Assembly: GCA_008694505.1 (NCBI GenBank)
Contig: VZDJ01000041.1
Coordinates: 5,355,956-5,419,955 of the forward strand
Length of the DNA: 64,000 nt
Origin: Cyanoderma ruficeps
Lineage: Eukaryota; Chordata; Aves; Passeriformes; Timaliidae
Direction: 5' to 3'
Under the pieces are notes generated by a model. It made no database searches, was not told where the DNA came from, and saw only the letters and a program-made list of their open reading frames with translations. The translations under genes and the position numbers were made by a program. This document shows, in pieces, positions 1 to 12,162 of the stretch (position 1 is its first letter; each line of letters starts with the position of its first letter).

Positions 1-317
1 AAAGGGGTCCTGAGGTGGTGAGAAGGGTCCAGCCTTCCTCCCGTAATCGGATGAAGCAAGACACTGTGCTGGTTTAAAGTCCCAGCTTTATCCAGGTGAG
101 AATGGCTGGCTCCTCCCACGGGGTGGAGCATCACACAATAGGTACGCTAGGATGTAGGTATGTGTTGGGAAGGGGACACGGCTAGAGAAGACTGTTAATG
201 GCCCATTAAAGATAAGAACAATGCTCTACCTGATACTGACCGTTGGCCCATTATCAAAAGGCACCCGCCCCCAACTGTTTTCAGCAGATGAAATTGAATA
301 GACTATAACCCAGGACA
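1..317 (-). mobile_element. Probable ERV LTR fragment, truncated by the window edge
   Basis: Read on the minus strand, the block starts at 317 with TGTCCTGGGTT, a typical TG-type LTR start. It contains a TATA-like ATAAAG near 88-93 and then runs into GC-richer, purine-rich sequence toward position 1. It is richer in CpG than the following kilobases, which suggests a younger insertion. The inner end lies outside the window, so the other boundary and any target-site duplication cannot be seen. No gag, pol or env reading frame is visible, so a solo LTR is likely. The same 11-base start occurs at 61400-61410 on the plus strand. The family assignment is inference. It could instead be another CpG-bearing repeat or unique sequence. 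Confidence 0.42.
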
Positions 318-3177
318 AATCCCAGGAGTCTCATCCATCTGGTTTGTGTATGGGACTTAGTGTGATTGCAGTATAAATAAAAAAATCTTCAGGCCACAGT
401 TTATATGAAGAAAAAGGAAGAAATTTCTTTTTTACTTGCCAAAGGACAAATACTTGTCTGTTTCTGCTAAACCTTTCCCTAACACTTCCATCTAAAAGAG
501 AAGCAGGCTCCAATATGGTAGACATTTGATCTGTTGACCAGTCGTGGTCTATTAGGGTATGGAATTGCAAATATGTCCTTTTTTTAAGTCCTGCTACTAG
601 GTGGCTCAGTGGCTCTATGCAAGTTATCTAACTTCCACAAACTTACATGCACACTCATGCATACTATGGCAAATGTCTGCAGCTGGCTGGTTTAAACATG
701 GGCTGGAAGTGAATTTGGGGAAACTGTTTTGTGCTTGTCTGCTAGTGACTTACAGAAAAAGAAAAGGAATTGAGTTCCTTAACTACTCCATTCCTGTGTT
801 GCTGTATTTGTAAAGTTGCTGTTGTATTTAGCATTTACCTGCTTTTGCAAACTATTATGAGGCATCTGCAAGTTAATCTGCTTCTGTACAGAGTGCTCTC
901 TTGCTATGAGCTGAACAGCTAAAACATGACTGTTGTCACCAGCCTGGCAAATACAAAAGCAATATGAGAGATTTTTCCTCTCCTGTTTCTTGACTGCATA
1001 AGATAGGAGTTTTCATTGTCCTAATTTTTTAAAATAATGTATTTTTCATATATATTTGCTTAATCTATATCAAGCAAACCCTTGGGATCTCTCTGGCAGG
1101 GGCTATTAATCTTATAGAAGGAAAATGAGTTTTACCCCTACTTTTTATTGTAGGGATAGGACAGCACATGACACTTAGTTTAACTCCATAGTGGAGGCAC
1201 CTGAGAGTGTGTAATTACCTTCCTTCCCTTGCTGGGGGAGCCTCCAGTGATATGTGCAGGGTGGAAGGTTTTTGTAGGTGCTCCACCTTGTTTTGCCTCA
1301 GGCCCTTCTAAGAGTTTTTCTAGCCCCAGGAAAAGAGCCTGTTTGCTGTTTTACACCAATAGAAGGTGAAGTGCTCTGATATCTGCTTAATCTTAATCTT
1401 TGTAGCCATGTAAGGCAAAGAAGACTTCATTTTACAAATGTGAAAATGGACAAGGATTTGGAAAAGGCCTCGAGGTGTATCTGTGCTGGATATGGAGCTA
1501 AGTTACTTCTGTCAGATGTATTCTCCCGGGTTATATATTTACAGCACTCCTGTCTGACAGAATACACAAAAAGGTAAAATTTCTTCTAACATCAATACTT
1601 TTAGTAAGTTGACAGGAATGGAATCCATTCTCACCATCTTGGAAGAGATGCCGTATTTTAACTACATAGCTCTGGCACACCTGGTTTGTTTTTTTTTTTG
1701 CTTCTTAGATAACTTTTTCCTTCTTAAGTTTTTCCAGGGAAATTCTAATGCTTGCTCTGAAGAGAGGTTAATATTTTTCTACTTTGTTTGACTGCTAGAA
1801 ACTCCATATTGTGCTGCAATCTCATAGGCAGCTGGAATGTTGACTACTGTGCTGGCTAGTTAATTAGGCTGTTGTGGTAAGGGTTCAGGAGGGAGCATGT
1901 ATTTCTGTAGAGGTATTCCTAAGATATGGGTACAGTCATTAGCTGCTTAATCTTAGTCCCAACTGCAGGGAAGTGAGTTAGAAGCGCTGTTAACATTTAG
2001 CATTGTAACAATACCTTATTTCACTGCCTGACTTATAAATAGCCAACATGTTAAAACTTACCAGAAACCCATCTTTCCTGCAGAAACAAATGGAAAACAC
2101 TGACAGTACAGACTTCCAAAATGATGACATTAGAAAATGTGTCATTAAACTGGAGAAGAACCTCCCAAACACTGATTTGTAATTACAAATGCTTTCTTCG
2201 GCAATATGCCATATCTCACTGCCTCAGAACCGAAGCTCTGGGCTTGGCAAAGATTCTGCTGATTGAAATCTAGAGTGAATCAAACGCAAAGAAGTCATTC
2301 TTGGGTTATCCATGGCCCACCAGATTTTTTACTGGCTTGACAGACTGTTCAAATTAAACTGATACTTTGCTCTCTGTATAGACAAAACTGGAGGTTTCAG
2401 CCAAGGTTTACAACTCTCACATGCAGTGAGCTGAAACAAAATGTAAACTCTGAGTCAACAAATAACGTTATGGGTTTTGAGCAAAGGAGGCATGTTGCCA
2501 CAATTGCCTTATTATTGTGTGTCACTAAACTTCACCAGTGCCTACAAAAAGTTGCTCGAGCATGACTTAAAAGTGGCTCCGCTGGGCAACCTGTGCTTTC
2601 AGTGTCATTTGGGCATAAGTGCACACAGGCTCCTTGCCTGCCTCCCTACTTGACACAGGCATGCACAGCTTTTATCCCCCACGGCACAGTTTTAAATTGT
2701 TTCCAGTACTGATCTTCCTTGGTGACTCTGCAGTGGGTGGGTTTGATCTACAATGTTGGATGGAATGCCCATGTCAGCAAGGTGCTGGGTGGAGTCACTC
2801 ACTGGCGGATGTTTCTGCAGGGAGGGCACAGTCCTCAGCCATGCTGGTAAAGCTAAGACAGTAGCCTTGGTCACAAAGCAGACATAAAGAGCTAAGATGC
2901 AGTGAATACAGTAGCAATTCTTTTTATCAATTTTCCTTTTATCAAAGGAAGCAAAAGCTGCTGTAATGAAAAGAGTACTGTAGCTACATATATAGCTGCA
3001 TGCATAAGCTTTATAAAACATTCAGATAAGAGGAAACAGGTTAGAGACTGCTGTCTGCCGAAGTTCTGCGCTAATTTTGTAAAGTAATTTATTTTGTACT
3101 TATGGATTACTTTGCAAATGAAACAACTGCAATGAATGTTTTGGTGTGTAATACAAATAGGACTGTGGTATGAAGTT
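318..3177. other. Non-coding stretch with weak exon-like segments
   Basis: No gene or clear repeat is recognised. Two short open segments are worth recording. On the minus strand, 436-548 is open for 37 codons after a split codon, between a splice-acceptor-like AG and a CAA/GTAAAA donor-like site. On the plus strand, a 44-codon frame at 2048-2182 contains a strong acceptor-like TTTCCTGCAG and ends in TAA. The rest is AT-rich, CpG-poor sequence with short homopolymer runs. It is best read as intron or intergenic DNA. Confidence 0.5.
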
Positions 3178-3204
3178 GATATAAGACTGAAGAAGTCTTA
3201 TATC
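3178..3204. repeat. Perfect inverted repeat, 11-bp arms with 5-nt spacer
   Basis: The arm GATATAAGACT at 3178-3188 is the exact reverse complement of AGTCTTATATC at 3194-3204. The spacer is GAAGA. A transcript from either strand could fold into a small hairpin. The arms do not extend further on either side, so it is too short for a typical microRNA precursor. No function is known. Confidence 0.85.
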
Positions 3205-4784
3205 TACAGGCTTGTAAGCTACGGACCATAAATACAATATGTCCTGTAGTAGAGGTCAGCTATTTTATGCATACTGAATAACACTAACCAATCCTAAAAC
3301 ATGAGGAAACATCCAATTCAGATGATTTACCCCATCAGATGTCGTCATCTCTTAGGTCAGGTCCTTTTGATAATGTTACAAGAACAAATCTATTTTTACC
3401 CATCTCTTTTCAAATATTATTCACTAGCTCTGCAAGTGCTTTGGTCCAAAGCCTGAATGAACAGGTGTAAGAACATTATCTGACCAAATCTGAACTCATG
3501 TATTTTATATATTGTACATGCTCACACTTTTATTTATAAAATGAGTTAGCTGTCTCTGGAATTTTACTTGCACTGTTTCTGTCTTGTCTGTGGAAGTCTG
3601 AAATGAAAGAAAGCAGCACCAGTAACTTCCAAGGTTTCATGAAGACAAGCAAGTAAAAACAAAGTGAAAGATGAGAGGTTCTTTCCTCTTAGCTGATGTG
3701 GTAAGCTAAACACTAAGTTTATTTTAGTCTTTTAATCTTCAGGAGTAAACTAAACCAGTCACAACTGTTTGGTTTTGTCTGTGTTGCTTTTTCTTTTAAT
3801 TTAAAGTTTTTGCCTACCAAAACTACAGAGAAATATAACAGCACTTTTAAATTGTCTGTAATGCATATTTTTTTCAAGAAAGAACATAGGATACAAGCAG
3901 AATGTTCAAGTTTTTAAGGACACTGTGGGGGGGGGGGGGGATGTGTCTGTTTAGTTTTCAGGAAAGATTTTGGAAGGAAGTACTTAAAACATTATAATTA
4001 CGCATTCTATAAAGATCTTTGCACTTCATCTATGAATTTAATTTAATGAAAACCTGGGAATTTCATGTCTGTAGACACACCTTTTCTTTCTTGCACAGCT
4101 CAGGGTGCCTAAAGCTACTAACAATTATTCTAAGGTTCATTGGTAAAATAAAAAGAAATAACATATAGACAAAATGCAAACCCAAGAAACATTTTGGAAA
4201 TGTCAGATCATGTAACTTTTAGACATGCTGAGGTCAAATGACTGAATGTGTGCTTTTCAACCAGGATTTGATAGCAGCAGTATGACATTGACAAGCAAGC
4301 TCTATTCCTTGTTTGGAGGTGGCTCATAGCTACTGTGTGCATAAGCGTGGGACTTTTAGCAAGCATTTTTAGCAAAGTCTGTTAAAGTTGGAGTTGACCA
4401 CCCTTCCTATTTAACCAGGGTCAGTATTTTTTACTGAAACAAAGTTAAAGCTAATGGAGCTAATTTATTCAAGCCAATAATCTAAATGAAAGCACTTAAC
4501 CTGTATATAAGTACAATTCCAGGAGAGGCAGATGTGTGTTGTTAAGTCTCCACAGCATGTCCTAGCATGGCATTGTGTACCAGTTGCTCATAACTTTGAG
4601 AAGCTTTAACAGTTTTGGCTGCACTTTTGCATTGCTGATGGAAAACTTGAGGTGGAAAACTGGCAAATAGCAGCCAAGTGATTGAGTCATTTCTGAAAAG
4701 AAAGCTAAGGGAAGAATATGTTGCTTTATTCCATAAAAAATATTCTTGGAAGTTGTCTTTATTGTGTTGTAGTGTGGCCTAGGA
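3205..4784. other. Non-coding stretch with a G14 run
   Basis: AT-rich sequence with no recognised gene or transposable element. It contains an uninterrupted run of 14 G at 3927-3940. Such runs are prone to length variation and sequencing error and can form G-quadruplex structures. Nothing else stands out. Confidence 0.5.
3927..3940 (+). repeat. Poly-G run (G14)
   Basis: Fourteen consecutive G bases lie in otherwise AT-rich DNA. This is a simple low-complexity tract. The true length may vary between individuals or reflect assembly uncertainty. Confidence 0.95.
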
Positions 4785-5225
4785 ATGGGGGAAAATGAGA
4801 GAAGGAATGGGAGGCAGCTTGATGACAGAGGGGAGGGAGTCATGGAGATGGTGCAGGAACGGGGAGAGAATAAAGAGGGAAGCAGTCTGGAGAGAAAAAT
4901 GACTGAGATGATTATAAGCTGGGAATTCAGCAGGCAAAAAGGAGGACAGGTGGCCACAGGGATGTAGAAGAGAGTTCACATGTTGAAGTAAAGGATGGAA
5001 GCTGCTTGAGAGAAACCCTGAGAGAAAGGGAGATTGTGCAGGGTCATTGAAAAGAAAGCAGGAATGAAGTAACTTGTACACATATGAGCAAGAAATTGGG
5101 AGGATATCCCATCTGGGAGTTGTTGGGAGAGCAGTGACTTTGGAGGGAAGGAAAAGGAAGAGAGCAGGGAGTGGCTTAGCAGTGGGACTGATATAAGAGG
5201 CTTGCTGGAGAAAGAGGAGCTGCTG
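4785..5225 (+). repeat. Purine-rich, strand-asymmetric stretch
   Basis: Over about 440 bases the plus strand is strongly enriched in G and A, with many GGGAGG, GAGAGA and GGAAG words and few pyrimidine runs. This asymmetry explains the overlapping open frames on both strands here: purine-rich DNA has few stop codons on its complement, and their translations are low-complexity and Ser/Leu/Pro-rich. I see no repeat unit and no protein family. It may be a decayed simple repeat. Confidence 0.55.
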
Positions 5226-8200
5226 TTACGGAAAGCCTTATGCATGCATAGGACAGATAGGAAGTGCTGGGCATTGTCAACAAAATCCAAAAAGAGTGGG
5301 TGGGATTTCTACCTGTCAGAACACATTATTCTTCCTGCTATCCCTGAATTACCTTTCCTATCAGCCACTAATGGTAGTAACTGTCACCTGAAAAAGCAAG
5401 TGTCCTGCAACCTCTTCTGCTGGTTTACTGGCAGGAAGGCAGCTTATCTGGCTCAGAGGCCTGTGCTTTGGGTCCAGGAGCCTTGGCTCATGGATTGTGG
5501 TAGATACTTGTAACAGGCACGCAGGAGTTGTAGAGATATAGTTCTGTTCTGTTCAGGATTTGATTTTAGAAGAGTCTAGGAAATTATACACAAAGACTGT
5601 AAAATCAAATGCCTCAAAGTTACTTAGGAAAAAGTCTGCTCTGAAATCAGAGAGGATGATTTCCTAGTGCACTTTCTTTTCTTGTGTCTCCGTACTGAAA
5701 TTATTCCATAATACTCCCATGACATGATGGAGCTTTTGTATCCTCCCTTTGTTATCTGCACTAATTTATGACTGATGTGCCCGGAAGCTGATATTTCAGA
5801 GTACTCAGTGTTTGGTACTGCTGATACTCAAAGTAAAGCATCCTTATAAATCAACTACAAGCTGACTCTAGCTCTGCTTCAAATTACAACCCACAATCTT
5901 GAGCCACATATGGGAAGACAAGAAACATGCAGTTCCTAAAAAACAGTGAAAAATGTGATTTAAATGGCCTGGCTGGCACTGCAGATGAACTCCATGGCAA
6001 TAAGCCACATTCATTTACATTCATTGTGACACCTTCTGTTTTCTTCAAGTTTGCCTTTTATCACTTGCCAATTTTTGCAACAAATGATAATGGGGGTAGA
6101 AAGAGTGTCCAGAAAGTGTAGCCTTCATCACTACATTGTCTGGATTTTGTCCCAGAGGAAAGTCATGTAGTAAACTGAGTAAGGCAAGGGCCCCAAAAAC
6201 CTGTTATGTAATAATGTATTTTAAGAACTTAACGCAGTGTACAGATAATCCTAAACTCAACATCATGTCATAAACTCAGGTGCTTTTGGAGGTTGGCAGG
6301 CACTTAGAAAAACAGGCTTAAAGTTAGGGCTTCAGAGCTTTGTGAACACCAGGCCATGTCCTATGATGTGTCCTTTGCTGATACTGCTACAGGAGGATTG
6401 GAATAAAAATAATTAAATGAGTCTACTTTTATTTTGCAAGTGCATTTTTAAATGTAAATATACTCAGAGAAATCTCTTTACCTGAGACCAGAGTCTTCTA
6501 TATTTCTGTTATTCTTATGTTAAATCTGTTCAACTTACCTAGCCTAATGACTACTGCCTCTGCTTCCTATCCAGCAAATTCAACCTGCACCATACAAAAT
6601 TAAACAATAATAAGACCATTTCAAGCTGGGTTTTATGAGCGGACAAGTGCTGGTACAGCAGGCATGTTTATGTATTTGCTCCCACATTCCTCTGGGAACC
6701 TGGATTGTCCAGATGCTATTGTTATCTGTGACTCTTTTGACCTGGCGTAGGCCATGTGGCTGGGTTGGTGCATAAATAGGATGGCAGTTCTGCTCAGCAC
6801 CTGAAGAAAGCCTACTTTTCCTTAGCACACTCCCAAGTCTCACTCAGTGGGCAACATACTCCTGCCTGTGGCAAGGTAGCTGTTGTTGTAACTTGATGCA
6901 GTGGGAGGATTTTCCATCTCTCCTAGCCTGTTCTTGTGGAGGTTAGGTACAGCCTGGCTGCTGTCAGGAGCTGTGGGTCCTGTGGTCAGAGGTGTGGCAG
7001 TTGGCCTGTTAGTGTAGACAGAAGACTGGAAATAAATTTTCTCCCCTATTGCTGATTCATGTCTGCCATTCCACTGAATACTACATTTTATGAATGTCAG
7101 TCAAGCTATGAAATAACCCCTGAACACTCTGGAAGCAGACAAGTAGAGTAATCAGATATGCATGCCTGAGCCACTGCATGCATAGAGTCACTTCAGTACC
7201 TATAATTGTACTTTAGGAGGGGAACACCTGAGGGAAAGTCAGTAAGAAATTACAGTTGTGTAGATGAATGTCAGGTTTTCTTTTTAAATATGCAACACAT
7301 TCAAAGCAAAGAGGTGCTGAATTGTTATATTAGAATGTCCAACACACTCTGCTCAGGGTAGATGGGTATGGAAATTTTTTTTCAGTAGTTAATTGGTAAA
7401 AGTTTTGTATTTTTAAAGGAGAGGGAAGGGATTCAAATGTAAAAGGGAATTATTTTAAAGGGGCAGATCAGAAATGGGGAACTGAACCACAGGACTGAGA
7501 GGTCCCAGGAGAGGAGTAGGAGTGAGTGTGGAATATAGAAACCTCAACAGGGAGAACAAGGGGAGAATTTATGGATTTATGGACACTCTGTCTTTTTTTC
7601 CTGAGTGGTTTTTCTGGTTAGTGTTTCTGAGCTGCCTTCCTCAGAGTCTCCAGCAATGGTTGATAAACCTCTTGGCATTTGTAACCCTCATGTTGAAAAT
7701 TACTGGTTTGCATTAAGAGGATAAGTGTTTAACAGCAGCACATTGCTTTTGTGTGGAGAAACCTAATCCAGGTATCAAAACAGGTATCTTGGTCCCAAAG
7801 AAAAGACACTGGCCTTCACTTTTACCTCACCTGCTTGCAGGTACTGCATTTCAGAACAGTGTTTGGATACAACATTCATGAAGCATATAGATTAAAGCAT
7901 ATTCCCAAGGCATAGCTTTTCATCATGGCAATGTGAAAACTCATAGCCAGAAGTGCTTCAATAAAGCAATACCAAATGTAGAATTACCTCTGCCAGTGAA
8001 GTCTCTGCACTGGGAGAAATTTGATCTTTTGCCAAGAAGGTGCTTACTCTATAATTGTTTCCCAATCATTGAACTTTTGGGTGGGAATTCACCCTATTGA
8101 TGTATTTTTATGCCAGACATCACTTTACATTTGTAAAAGACAAATGTATCCTTAGCAAGTCTGATTGCTTTTTTATTGCTCTTCTGGCCACTGCTGTGAT

Positions 8201-11200
8201 CCCTCTGTTCCATGGTTCAAGAAAGAACTTTCCCTTAAGAAAGACCATGAACAATGATTACACTTCAGAAACGCAGGTAAGCGAATAAACAAGTACGCAG
8301 TGGACGACAATGATACTTTTTTCTTTAGCTATTATGTTTTTCTTAACTGGCAATTTTATTCTATTCTGATTTTATAAACAGCTTGTAGTAATGAACAGAG
8401 GCTTAGGATGTCCCATGAGCATTCTGCCTGTGTGAAGAATGTTCACTATCAGTCAAATGGTCAAAAATAAAAGGAAACCTTGTACTGATCCTCATGGATG
8501 GTACATGGTGTGTTTGTAGGAGCAGCACTGTATTTGCCATAACCAGAATTGCTCTGAGGGAGCCGTGCCTGTGCTTTCAGCCTGGGCAGTCACATGGCTT
8601 CTGATAACTGTGTGATAAAGAAAGGTGTGTTCCTGCCCCTGTTGGAAAGTGGCTGTATATATATGTCACATTCTCAAAATCTACCTGCCCTGTCACCTAG
8701 CTGCCACATGAGCAGGTACATGTGGAATGAGTCACGGCTGAAGGCTGTGTGTGTGTCCTGTTATGGGCCATGCGGGTTTGCTCTGTCCTGTGACCACTGC
8801 ACAATGTGTCCCATGGCCAGAGGTCACACAGCTGTCCTGGAGGATGTGCCTCCACAGTCCCACTGTGCACTTTTCTTGTGGTGTGGTTCTCCTTTAGGCT
8901 GCAGACGAGGTGAAGGCACACAGTGGAAAGTCTGCGACACCTTTAGAAGAAATGGTTCATTCAGGCTGCCCAAATGATCGCCTGATTTGTGGCTTGCTGC
9001 CTCTCTGTGCTTCAGGGACACTGTGTGAGATGGTGTTAAGACTAAGCTGTGGCCTGGATGAACTGCTTGGCATGCTGTATTCAGCTCATGAGCTCACCAC
9101 CCCTGCACTAAAAACACTCTGACTCACTAGCTAGAATTCCATCCATTAGTGTAATTAAAAAGTAAAAAGAAATAAAGCAAGGTAATGAGACTTCTTTAAC
9201 AATCTCCATGGATATCTCTAAACCAGAAATATAGAAATAATTTCATTCTAGGATAAGTGGACTTTATTTAATTGAAGCTTCAGAAGTGACTGTGTTTCGA
9301 AAACTTAACAAGCTGGGTTTAACTAAACTCCAAATTCCAAAACAAAGGTCATGACTTGTTATCAAGCACGTAGTCTCAACATTTTTTCTCATGTTGGGAG
9401 TGCAAACAGATGTTTTGAAGGAGTAACACATTCAATTTGTTTTGTAAACTAGAAACTAAAAAGGGAATGCCTGTCTGGTTTTGCCTTGTGTCTTCTGAGG
9501 AAGGAAGGCAGGCCAGCAAAGGCATATGTTCAGATTTTCCTGAAAGGTGGACCAACCGTGAGCAGGAAAACCAAACTATATCTATTACTTCCCTAGTCCC
9601 TGTCTTCTCCTTTTACCCGGGATTTTGTTTGGATACATAAGAAGCCTGCTTTTTATTGATCTAAATCCCAAATGTCACCTTGTTCTTATGCAAAAAGGCT
9701 ACAAGTGTATCAAAACCTGAAAAGCATACAGTGTATGCTGATGTGTAGGTGCTGGACTCTCCTGATTTGATCTGAATCATGTTGGAAAATAATGTATTAG
9801 AAACAGGGAATGATGTATTTAATAAGTACACTTCACCATGAAACCCTATCAACTGACAGATTCGCCTGGGAAACGGAGTAACACCCAGAGTCAGGCATTG
9901 GCTGGGAACTAGCACGGTGCCTGATTGATAGGAGGTTCTGACAAAGCTTCAGGCTGGTGATATCCCTTCCCCCTAACTGTGGGTCCATCCAGAGGCTGAG
10001 GGTGGCTGAGCTCTGGACCCTGCCTACTGTAACAGTAACTATAGTAGGGATAAAGTGCTTGAAATCATGCAACTGCCTGCTTAAATGTAATTAACCCTAG
10101 GAATGATTGGATGGGTTTACATGAAATAAAAATATCAAGAAACTTTGTATACAAAATTCCCTTTTTTATTTTATTGTAAACAGCATACCTCTCGGGACTT
10201 CAAATTCTGCTTGGGTGGAAAGGCCGAAAGGCTAAGTGCCTTTTCTTAGGCTGTCCATTATTAGTTACTGGAATGGAAAGCCTTGGGGTGGGGATCTGCT
10301 GGCATGCTGATTTTCAGTCTCCTGCTCCTGGCTGCATGACTCTGCTTCTTCCCTTATGTGACTTAGCTGCTGTATGCTGATTCAGCTCACTGAAGCAGCA
10401 GAGAAAAATATGCTCTTCTATTACATTCTTTAGATTAGCTTTCTGCCTCTTCAGTAAGACAAATTAGTTCATTGAAAAGCAGAGCAAGACAAGAAAATGG
10501 ACCAGATGACTGAAAATTGTATGAGACAGTTTGGATGCCCCTCTTCTGATTGCTGAAAGACATTAGATATACTCAGTTTGCCTTGTTTTGGGAATTGCCC
10601 TGTAAGTAATACCTGTATGTTGATGTGGAGAAGGTGTTTTTCATTGATTCTTCTGAAAACAGCCGCATGCCTAACTGCAAATGTGACTGTTCCTTTAGAC
10701 CTCTCTTTCTGTGAGGACTGTCCAGATTAGCAGAAATCCTTAGAGTACTGTATGGATGCAAAAGGGAATATGAGTTAAACAGGATTATTTTGACAAACGT
10801 GAACACAGAGCATGTACATCTCCCTAACTCTACAGCAAGATGGCTATCAGTGGTAACATTAAGAGGCAGAGAAACCTGGTAATTTGTCTGAACTTTCACA
10901 GAAGATGAGATAATAAGTAATTTATTTGTATTTCTGCTCATTTAAAGTAGCATGCAAGTATGGCCAAGAGCTAACAAGTTGAACTTTATCAATAATCTAC
11001 TTCTCTAGCACAGATAGTTCTTCAACTTTTTCTGTGGAAGTGAGATACCCTACAGCCAATGACTGCAGTGAAGGCTGAGGTGACAGCCCTAAGCTGTGGA
11101 GTCATTTAGAGAAAAGCAGTGGAACTGGCTGTAACACTGACAACTTAATTTCCGCCCTCTGGAAAATATCACTGACTTCCCCTTGTGTCTTTGAGCCAGG

Positions 11201-12118
11201 AAGAAATACCCAGAACAATGAGATTAGAAACAGATGGATCTACTGTTATGTTAGGAGTTGGAAATCCTTCATTTTTTCAGCATTTTAGGAAGAGGAATCA
11301 AAACATTTTTCAAGTTCTTTGCACGTTCAGTGTTGCATTGCTATGTACAGTTGATGCACATAAGCCTTTCCCAAATACTGTAGACATTAACAGCATCTCT
11401 CCAGTAACTGAAAGAGGATACAACTTTATCAAGCATGTCAAGCATTTGTAGAAGCAGATCGTTTGAAAACACACTAGCTTCACCTCGCCAGGTGGCTAAG
11501 TTTGCTTGATTGTGTTGACAGGAGAGTAAAGCAGCGTGATGCACTACGTCATTTGTTCCAGTTACCACATGGGACTGGTTGGTACTGGCTGAGCAGACTA
11601 GGCTGTTCCTGTACCTTTTCTGTCACTGGCTTTTATCTTCCCTTCTTTACAAATAGTAGAAATGGCTCCCTTATACACTCCTTTCCACCTCTAACTCTGC
11701 TCTGAAATACTATGATCTTGCAATGACTACAAAGCATTGTAGCTCAAGCATTACTGTCTGTCAATAAAATCAGAAAACTGGAGAAGCAGGAGCATAACAG
11801 CAGGATGGTACATGCAGATGAGTCTTAGGTGTAACTCTGAGAGCTCCAAGGGAAAGAGGAGCACAGCAATCTGACGTAGGAGACACTGCTAATTGTAATG
11901 GAATTGCTGACAGTGGAAACAGCCTCTATGCTTAGGCAGTGTCATGGAGAAAAAGGTGTCAGGGAACAGGTAAATAGGCAAGGCAGGTGTGGCCACTTTC
12001 CTGTCTGCACCTCACTTACCTATTTTGGCCTGACTGTTACGTATGCAGGAGTCTGCATGACTTCCTTTACTGGAGTTGTCCAGGAAAGCAGTGGAGGGGC
12101 TCTGCTATTATCCACAAT
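5226..12118. other. Long stretch with no recognised gene
   Basis: No known protein, RNA or clear transposable element is visible. A 127-codon Cys-rich plus-strand frame at 8594-8977 has no recognisable domain spacing. A minus-strand segment at 9679-9865 is open for 62 codons between a strong acceptor-like site (after CGTTTCCCAG) and an AAG/GTGACA donor-like site, and is exon-like. A minus-strand frame around 10573-10941 and frames on both strands around 11.2-11.6 kb are open but lack convincing splice context. Composition is AT-rich and CpG-poor throughout. Confidence 0.5.
9679..9865 (-). other. Exon-like open segment (unproven)
   Basis: On the minus strand, a pyrimidine-rich tract ending CCGTTTCCCAG precedes 187 bases with no stop codon. 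An AAG/GTGACA donor-like site follows. The reading starts with the last base of a codon and ends on a codon boundary, giving 62 complete codons. The translation contains NTS and other ordinary residues but no family I recognise. Base composition is not clearly coding. Chance combinations of AG, open frame and GT are common, so this is only a candidate. Confidence 0.15.
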
Positions 12119-12162
12119 TCCCCAAGGCATGTTCAGAATATCCCCAAGGCATGTTCAGAATA
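12119..12162 (+). repeat. 22-bp perfect tandem duplication
   Basis: The unit TCCCCAAGGCATGTTCAGAA plus TA occurs twice head to tail, at 12119-12140 and 12141-12162, with no mismatch. Perfect identity in decaying non-coding DNA suggests a recent slippage or repair duplication, or a segregating indel. No other copy is seen in the window. Confidence 0.95.

Noticed and set aside
1428..1462. MIR-like CATTTTACAAATGTGAAAAT
   Set aside because: Only about 22 bases resemble MIR and the following sequence does not continue the match.
4562..5290. Overlapping Ser/Pro/Leu-rich minus-strand ORFs
   Set aside because: They are the complement of a purine-rich stretch, which lacks stop codons for compositional reasons.
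8745..8757. Short (GT)n microsatellite
   Set aside because: Only about five units, too short to report as a repeat feature.
8594..8977. Cys-rich 127-codon plus-strand ORF as a secreted protein
   Set aside because: No signal peptide, and the Cys spacing is irregular. Minus-strand frames over the same bases are open too, so the region is simply low in stops.
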